Shown here: in pieces, positions 58,959 through 64,000 of the stretch | How positions within the stretch are numbered: position 1 is the first letter of the stretch | How the letters are laid out: each line of letters starts with the position of its first letter | NCBI RefSeq assembly: GCF_000367365.1 | Contig: NZ_BARF01000088.1 | Coordinates: 1-64,000, forward strand | DNA: 64,000 nucleotides | Reading direction: 5' to 3' | From: Streptomyces prunicolor NBRC 13075 | GTDB taxonomy: Bacteria; Actinomycetota; Actinomycetes; Streptomycetales; Streptomycetaceae | The notes under the pieces: generated by a model | What the model was told of the DNA's origin: nothing | The model's database searches: none | Seen by the model: the letters and a program-made list of their open reading frames with translations, nothing else | Position numbers and translations under genes: made by a program

Positions 58959-60512
58959 CTACCGCACCTCCTGGTCGTTGTCCGGAACCCGTGCGGCCCG
59001 TATCGGCTGCCGTTCCGTGATCCGCCGGCCCTCCCCCACTGACTGAGCGGCGTGGGCGGTACCCCCACCGTTCTGCCAGGTCGGCCGCTCGCTGTGGCCG
59101 CGCAGCGCGTTGGCCAGCCCGTCCCACAGCGTGCCGTCGGTCCGGTCGCGCGGATCGGGGTCGATCAGCACCACACCGATCACCGGGATGTGCTGGTCCG
59201 CGAGCTGCCGGGCCACGGTGTGCAGCCATGCGGCGCTGCCGTGTCCGGCACGTACGACGAGCACGGTCCGGGAGCCGAGGTGCTGGAGGTCGGTCCACGC
59301 CGTGCCGGGCGCCACCGAGCCGACGCCGATCCGCTGCTCCTGCGGGGACACGGTGGCTGCCTTCTCGCCGCCGACCACTGTGGGGTCCCCCGGTTTCGGG
59401 CGGCGGCCGGAGAGCTGTGTGCCGGGGAGACCGTCGACGACGGTCACCGGCCCGTCCTCCCCCAGTGCCCGGGCGAGACCGAGGGCGATCACGGCCGTGC
59501 TGCGCGCGCAGCCGAGTTCCAGCAGCGACAGCGGCTCCGCCGAGCCGCGCGAGGTGCGGGCCAGCGTGGTGGCGAGGCGTTCGCGTGCCACCCGGGTCCG
59601 CCGGCGCTGCCACAACCTGCCGGAGCGGCGCGGCAGTTCGGCGATGACCGAGGCGCCGAGGTTCGCCGCGATGTCCCGGCGCAGCACGGGGCGGTCCGCG
59701 ACCACGACGCCGACCGCGGCCAGCGCGAGCCCGAGGAAGAGCCCGAGGACGAGTCCGATCACGCCGTCGGTGACGAGGGCCTTGGGCAGCGAGCTCCGCA
59801 CCGCGCGCGGGGCGTCCACGATCTGGGTGCCGGCGACGAGCTGGGGCGCGCCGACGCGGGCCTCCTCGGCGCGCTGGCCGAAGTCGGAGATCTGTGAGGT
59901 GAGTTCGGCCCGCCGGGCGAAGAGCGACTCGAGGTTCGCCGCGTCCGCGGGGTCGGAGTCGGGCGACCGGCCGCCGATCGACTTGTTGACGTCGGCGAGC
60001 TCCGTCTCCATCCGGTCCCGCTGGTCGAGCAGGCCCTGGGCGTTGGCGTCGGCGATGTCCTGGATGCGCTTGGCGTGGTCCGCGACGAACGCTTCGGCCA
60101 GTGCCTTGGCCCGGGCCACCGCTTCCGTGTCGGTCTTGCCCGTCACATCGATCTGGAGGACGTTGTTGGTCAGTCCGGTGCCCCGGTAGTCCTTCATGAA
60201 GTCCTCGGGTTTTTCCGGGGACTTGAGGATCTTCAGGGCCTGGTCGGCGATCCGCGTGGTCGCCAGCAGCTGGGCGTCGGTGCGGATCAGCGTTCCGGTG
60301 TCGTTCGGCTGGTCCTCCTGGTGCGCGACCAGCACCTTGGTCACGGCGGCCGGGGCCGGCGGCAGCACGACCGCCACGGCCGCGCCGGCCAGCATCCCGA
60401 GGAGCGCCATGGCACCCCACAGCCGGCGGCGTCTGCGCACCGCGACCACCAGCGCCTGGAGGTCGAGGAGCGGGGTGGCGGCCGACGACTCCGAAGTCGT
60501 GCTCGTCGTCAC
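58959..60512 (-). CDS. Wzz/BY-kinase-like chain-length protein, degenerate ATPase domain
   Basis: This is a 517-residue polysaccharide co-polymerase-like protein. After a short N-terminus it has a first membrane helix (LLGMLAGAAVAVVLPPAP), an extracytoplasmic coiled-coil region, and a second helix at about 265-290 (GVIGLVLGLFLGLALAAVGV). The C-terminal 200 residues resemble a BY-kinase domain, but the P-loop reads LELGCARSTAV and lacks the Gly-Lys-Ser/Thr pattern, and there is no Tyr-rich tail. It probably sets chain length without kinase activity. The GTG overlaps the previous stop (GTGA) and AGGAGA precedes it. Confidence 0.87.
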   Translation of the reverse strand: MTTSTTSESSAATPLLDLQALVVAVRRRRRLWGAMALLGMLAGAAVAVVLPPAPAAVTKVLVAHQEDQPNDTGTLIRTDAQLLATTRIADQALKILKSPEKPEDFMKDYRGTGLTNNVLQIDVTGKTDTEAVARAKALAEAFVADHAKRIQDIADANAQGLLDQRDRMETELADVNKSIGGRSPDSDPADAANLESLFARRAELTSQISDFGQRAEEARVGAPQLVAGTQIVDAPRAVRSSLPKALVTDGVIGLVLGLFLGLALAAVGVVVADRPVLRRDIAANLGASVIAELPRRSGRLWQRRRTRVARERLATTLARTSRGSAEPLSLLELGCARSTAVIALGLARALGEDGPVTVVDGLPGTQLSGRRPKPGDPTVVGGEKAATVSPQEQRIGVGSVAPGTAWTDLQHLGSRTVLVVRAGHGSAAWLHTVARQLADQHIPVIGVVLIDPDPRDRTDGTLWDGLANALRGHSERPTWQNGGGTAHAAQSVGEGRRITERQPIRAARVPDNDQEVR

Positions 60513-61876
60513 GCTGGATCTCCTGTCGCGTGGCCGTGTACCGCGAACGTCAAAGTGGCGTCGTCGGACAGTCGGTCGGCGGTTTCCGTCGGTCGGGTGC
60601 GGACCGTGCCGGCGACGACGACGCCGACGAGCTCGTGGCCGCCGTCCGCGCACGCCTCGGCGATGCCGGCGAGTTCCCCGGCGGTCCAGCTCCCGGCGCT
60701 GAGGACGGCGAGGGCACCGGACTCGGTGTCGCGGTCCGGCACGATCGGCCGGTCCACCGAGACCTCCACCACCCGCAGCCGCGGGTCACCGGAGGCCTCG
60801 GCGACGAGCTGTCCGGCGGCCAGCCGGGCGACCTCGTCGCCTTCCGGTACGACGACCAGCAGCCGTCGGGGGGCGGGCAGTTGGTCCCGGAGCCTGGCAC
60901 ACACCCGCCGGTAGCGGAGCCGCCGCTCGGCCTCGTCGCCGGACCGCTGGAGGGCCGGTGCGTCCCAGGGAGTGTCGATGCCGAGAAGGCGGCGGAACCG
61001 GGCCCGCGAGCCGTGGCTCTCGGGCCGGTGCCCGTGCCGTTCGCCGGGCACGTCGACGGTGCCGAGGAACGGCGAGCCGAGCGCCGCGGCGATCTCCGGT
61101 TCGGCGCGCAGCCGGCGGCTCACCCGTGCGGCGGCGAGATGGCCGATGACCGCGAGCAGGAGGAACAACAGCGCCCCGCCGACGGTCAGTTGCATCCTCG
61201 TCGGCGCCGCCGCCCCGGTCGGCCGGGGGGCCGGACCCATGACGACCATGCTGGCCTTGGCGCTCGCCGGGTTGGCCTCCTCCAGCTTCTTCATGGCGTC
61301 CTGCAACCCGGTGCGCAGACCCTCCAGCTCGGTGCGGGCCTGCACGCCCTCCACGGTCTGCCCCGGATCCGCCGAGTCGGCCAGATCGGTGATACGGCGG
61401 TTGGTCTCGGCCACCTGCTTGCGCAGCGCCTCGGTCGCCGTGTCCGCCGCGGGGTCGGTGCTGCCGCCCGCGATACGGGTGGCGAAGGTGACGAACTGCT
61501 GGGCCAGCTGGTCGGAGAGCCGCTGCGCGCGCTCCGGGGTGTCGGCCGTACCGGAGACCTTGATGATGTTCCCGTCGTCCGCCTTGGCGCTCACGTCTTT
61601 CTGCAGCTCGGCGCCGCTGGTGCCCCACTTCAGCGCGGCGGCCGCGCGGTCGACGACCGCCGAACTGGTGGCGATGTCCACCTGAGTCAGCAGTTCGCGC
61701 TCTTCCCACTGGCCCGGCAGCAGCACCGACGCCTCTGCCGTGTAGCGCGGCGGAAGCAGCAGCACCGAGGTGCCGTAGCCGAAGAGCGCGCCCGCTACGG
61801 CGAGGACGGCGAGGAGCCGCCACCGCCGACGGAGAATCCGTCCGATCGTGACCAGGCGGATCGTGTCGTCATTCAA
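60509..61876 (-). CDS. Wzz/BY-kinase-like chain-length protein, second copy
   Basis: This 455-residue paralogue of the next gene has the same layout: helix 1 (RLLAVLAVAGALFGYGTSVLL), an extracytoplasmic coiled region with VSGTADTPERAQRLSDQLAQ, helix 2 near 230 (LTVGGALLFLLLAVIGHLAA), and a C-terminal Rossmann-like domain in which the P-loop position reads VVVPEGDEVARLAAG. No Lys for phosphate binding is present. The two genes form a pair of non-kinase co-polymerases. The start is a TTG within a TTGA overlap, with GAAGAGG upstream. Confidence 0.85.
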   Translation of the reverse strand: MNDDTIRLVTIGRILRRRWRLLAVLAVAGALFGYGTSVLLLPPRYTAEASVLLPGQWEERELLTQVDIATSSAVVDRAAAALKWGTSGAELQKDVSAKADDGNIIKVSGTADTPERAQRLSDQLAQQFVTFATRIAGGSTDPAADTATEALRKQVAETNRRITDLADSADPGQTVEGVQARTELEGLRTGLQDAMKKLEEANPASAKASMVVMGPAPRPTGAAAPTRMQLTVGGALLFLLLAVIGHLAAARVSRRLRAEPEIAAALGSPFLGTVDVPGERHGHRPESHGSRARFRRLLGIDTPWDAPALQRSGDEAERRLRYRRVCARLRDQLPAPRRLLVVVPEGDEVARLAAGQLVAEASGDPRLRVVEVSVDRPIVPDRDTESGALAVLSAGSWTAGELAGIAEACADGGHELVGVVVAGTVRTRPTETADRLSDDATLTFAVHGHATGDPA

Positions 61877-63138
61877 TGGTGCGGCCTCTTCCCCATACGG
61901 ACCGGCCCAGCCGCGGACACCGGGGCTTGGTCCCGGCAGGCGGCGGCATAGGCGGCGAGCAGTGACGCTTGCGAGTTCTCCCAGGACAGCGGTCCGCTGA
62001 CCCGCTCCTGGCCGATCTTGCCCATGCGGGCCCGCTTCTGCGGATCGTCGAGGAGCAGCGCGATGAGCTTGGCGAACTGGGCCTCGTCGTCGTCGGGCGC
62101 GTAGACGGCGGCGTCACCGGCGGAGACGCGCGCCTCCCGGAGATCGAACGAGACGATCGGCCGGCCCATCGCCATGTACTCCAGGACCTTGTTCATGGTC
62201 GACACGTCGTTGAGCGGATTGCACGGGTCCGGGGAAAGGCACACGTCCGCGGTGCACAGGTAGCGCACCAGGTCGGCGTCCGGGATGCGCCCGGTGAACT
62301 GCACCTGCTCGGACAGACCCAGCTGCCGGGACAGTTCGACCATCGCGTCGAAGGCGTCGCCGGCGCCGACGAAGACCGCGTGCCAGTCGGTCCGCCCGAG
62401 TTCGTCGCGCAACTTCGCGAGGGCCCGCAAGGCGTAGTCGACGCCGTCCTGCGGGCCCATCACGCCGAGGTAGCACAGCAGATGAGGCTTGCCGCGCTTC
62501 AACTCCGGCTCCGGCGGCACCGGTTGGAACCGGTCGGTCGCGGGCGCGCTGCGCACCACGAAGACGTCCTCCGGCCGCTTGCCGCCGCGGCGCAGCGCGA
62601 CGTCCCGGTAGCTCTCGTTCGTGGCGAGCACGATGTCCGCGGCCCGGTAGGTCCGCCTCTCCAGCGCGCACACGGCGCGGTAGAGCAGGTCCTCGCCGCG
62701 GTCGAACCGGGAGAGGTACAGCTCGGGTACCAGGTCGTGCTGGTCGAAGACGAACCGCGCGCCGCGCCGCTTCAGCCACAGTGCGGGCAGGAACAGCAGG
62801 TCGGGCGGGTTGCAGGCGTGGACCACGTCGACCGGGCCGACCTTTCGGGCCAGCCGGAGCGTGTGCCAGAGCGCCGTTCCGTACTCCCGCAGATAGCCGG
62901 CGGGCCCGCCGGTGGCCGCGCGCAACGGGTAGCGGTGGATCCGGACCCCGTCGATCACCGCTTCCGGTTCCGTGTCCCGTTTCTCCCCCTGGGGGCAGAT
63001 GACGTGCACTTCCCAGCCCGCGTCGCGCAGGGTGGTGCACTCCTGCCACACCCGCCGATCGAACGGCACCGAAAGGTTCTCCACCAGGATCAGCGCGCGC
63101 CGGTTCGTCCCGTCGCGGCTGATTGCGTCACCAAGCAA
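61873..63138 (-). CDS. Glycosyltransferase family 4
   Basis: This GT-B enzyme has 421 residues. The acceptor half starts ALILVENLSVPFDRRVWQEC and has VVHACNPPDLLFLPAL; the donor half has LLCYLGVMGPQDGVDYALRA and the EX7E-like LEYMAMGRPIVSFDLRE. It resembles WbuB/WcaI-like transferases common in polysaccharide operons. The only usable start is TTG 63138, 11 bases inside the upstream gene, with weak ribosome-site similarity. No clear priming glycosyltransferase is present in the window, so that gene may lie beyond its end. Confidence 0.92.
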   Translation of the reverse strand: MLGDAISRDGTNRRALILVENLSVPFDRRVWQECTTLRDAGWEVHVICPQGEKRDTEPEAVIDGVRIHRYPLRAATGGPAGYLREYGTALWHTLRLARKVGPVDVVHACNPPDLLFLPALWLKRRGARFVFDQHDLVPELYLSRFDRGEDLLYRAVCALERRTYRAADIVLATNESYRDVALRRGGKRPEDVFVVRSAPATDRFQPVPPEPELKRGKPHLLCYLGVMGPQDGVDYALRALAKLRDELGRTDWHAVFVGAGDAFDAMVELSRQLGLSEQVQFTGRIPDADLVRYLCTADVCLSPDPCNPLNDVSTMNKVLEYMAMGRPIVSFDLREARVSAGDAAVYAPDDDEAQFAKLIALLLDDPQKRARMGKIGQERVSGPLSWENSQASLLAAYAAACRDQAPVSAAGPVRMGKRPHH

Positions 63139-64000
63139 GGCCCATGTACCCCGGTTCGTTCCGGCGCGTCTCGGCGTCGGGAAGGTGGATGAGGTCGACG
63201 ATCGCCGGTCCGCCCGTGTGGGGCAGCGCCGACAGCACGGCCGGATCCTTGGTCCCGACCAGGCACACCTCGGCGTGCTCCAGCACCTCGTCGACGGAGT
63301 CGGCGAGCAGTTGCGCGAGATGCGGCAGCCGGCTCTCGATGTACTCGCGGTTCGCGCCGAGCAGCCGGGAGAGGCTCACGTTGGCGTCGTAGATCTTGAG
63401 GTCGTAGCCCTTGCCGAAGAGCCGCTCCGCCAGCTCGACGAGCGGGCTCTCCCTGAGGTCGTCGGTGCCGGGTTTGAAGGACAGCCCGAACAGGCCCACC
63501 TTGCGCTTGCCGGTGCGCTCGACCAGGTCCACCGCGCGCTGGAGATGGTCGGAGTTGGAGGCCAGCACGTGGGAGAGGATGGGCACGGAGACGTCGGCCC
63601 GCTGCGCCGCGTGGACCAGGCTGCGCAGGTCCTTGGGCAGGCAGGAACCGCCGAAGGCGAAGCCGGGCCGCAGGTAGGCGGGGCTGATGTTCAGCTTGCG
63701 GTCGGCCAGGAACACGTCCATCACCTGGTGCGAGTCCACCCCGAGCGCCTGGCACACCGAGCCCAGCTCGTTCGCGAAGCCGATCTTGAGGCCGTGGAAC
63801 GCGTTGTCCGCGTACTTGATGGCCTCGGCGGTCGGGATCGGCACCCGGAACACCTCGCCCGGCAGGCCGTCGTACAGCGCCGCCACCGCGTCGCCGCTCG
63901 CCGGGTCGAGCTCGCCGATGACGGTCTTGGGCGGGTCGAAGAAGTCCTGCACGCTCGTGCCCTCGCGCAGGAACTCCGGGTTGACCGCGACCCCGAAGTC
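63128..64000 (-). CDS. GDP-mannose 6-dehydrogenase-like (AlgD-type), partial
   Basis: The last 290 residues of a nucleotide-sugar dehydrogenase are visible; the start lies beyond base 64000. The sequence follows AlgD of Pseudomonas closely: VNPEFLREGTSVQDFFDPP, KTVIGELD, AIKYADNAFHGLKIGFANEL, the catalytic Cys in RPGFAFGGSCLPKDLRSL, LSFKPGTDDLRESPLVELAE and the ending ANREYIESRLPHL. UDP-glucose dehydrogenases differ in several of these blocks. The enzyme would oxidise GDP-mannose to GDP-mannuronate, giving the polymer a uronic acid. It is the first visible gene of the leftward operon. Confidence 0.9.
   Translation of the reverse strand, partial: DFGVAVNPEFLREGTSVQDFFDPPKTVIGELDPASGDAVAALYDGLPGEVFRVPIPTAEAIKYADNAFHGLKIGFANELGSVCQALGVDSHQVMDVFLADRKLNISPAYLRPGFAFGGSCLPKDLRSLVHAAQRADVSVPILSHVLASNSDHLQRAVDLVERTGKRKVGLFGLSFKPGTDDLRESPLVELAERLFGKGYDLKIYDANVSLSRLLGANREYIESRLPHLAQLLADSVDEVLEHAEVCLVGTKDPAVLSALPHTGGPAIVDLIHLPDAETRRNEPGYMGLAW

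Overview
The window is high-GC actinobacterial DNA, most likely from a Streptomyces or close relative. The evidence is the strong G/C third-position bias, frequent GTG and TTG starts, stop/start overlaps of the ATGA or GTGA type, a mycothiol-dependent formaldehyde dehydrogenase, and a sugar ABC transporter lacking its own ATPase, as is usual in Streptomyces. I saw no rRNA, tRNA, CRISPR array, insertion sequence or phage gene.

Region 1 (1-1094) is a deletion scar. The 5' half of an amino-acid-binding lipoprotein gene runs, out of frame, into the 3' end of a GH32 gene. Region 2 (1217-8919) looks like a catabolic locus. It holds an IclR regulator, a Rieske monooxygenase of the quaternary-amine type with a ferredoxin reductase and Rieske ferredoxin, an MBL-fold hydrolase, the mycothiol-dependent formaldehyde dehydrogenase MscR, a TetR regulator and a divergent aldehyde dehydrogenase. 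The likely job is oxidative N-demethylation with disposal of the formaldehyde released. Region 3 (9053-21685) is a glycan-use locus: aldo/keto reductase, FadR-type GntR regulator, a secreted GH141-like beta-helix enzyme with two FN3-F5/8C pairs, a sugar-acid dehydratase of the enolase superfamily, a lipoprotein and two permeases, a phosphomannose-isomerase-like protein and a ROK protein. The first enzymes fit L-fucose or a related 6-deoxyhexose.

Region 4 (about 21.8-36.5 kb) is the most unusual part. A small sigma factor, an NPLAALAG-repeat protein and a UbiB/ABC1 kinase are read rightward. They face an eleven-gene leftward operon: DUF4260-like membrane protein, DUF2156 transferase, acyl-CoA-dehydrogenase-like protein, acyl-thioester-reductase-like SDR, class III aminotransferase, SRPBCC protein, flavin reductase, amine-oxidase-like flavoprotein, methyltransferase, P450 and AttH/CrtC-like protein, ending in a second SRPBCC protein (twelve genes with it). 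No PKS, NRPS, terpene synthase or RiPP core is present. The set could turn an acyl thioester into an aldehyde and then an amine, followed by tailoring and acylation. I consider it the best candidate here for an undescribed pathway. Its aminotransferase carries a frameshift inside a G-rich 30-bp repeat.

Region 5 (36585-38416) has a hypothetical protein, a 485-bp gene-poor stretch and a PAP2 phosphatase. Region 6 (38429-64000, continuing past the edge) is a 20-gene, almost fully translationally coupled exopolysaccharide operon: AlgD-like GDP-mannose dehydrogenase, three glycosyltransferases, two Wzz-like proteins, AsnB amidotransferase, bi-domain oxidoreductase, heparinase-like lyase, beta-helix lipoprotein, Wzy/ligase-like protein, flippase, pyruvyl transferase and a CDP-sugar branch. 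It suggests a secreted polymer containing uronic acid or uronamide with a modified deoxysugar.

Short tandem repeats with periods that are multiples of three sit at gene boundaries throughout.
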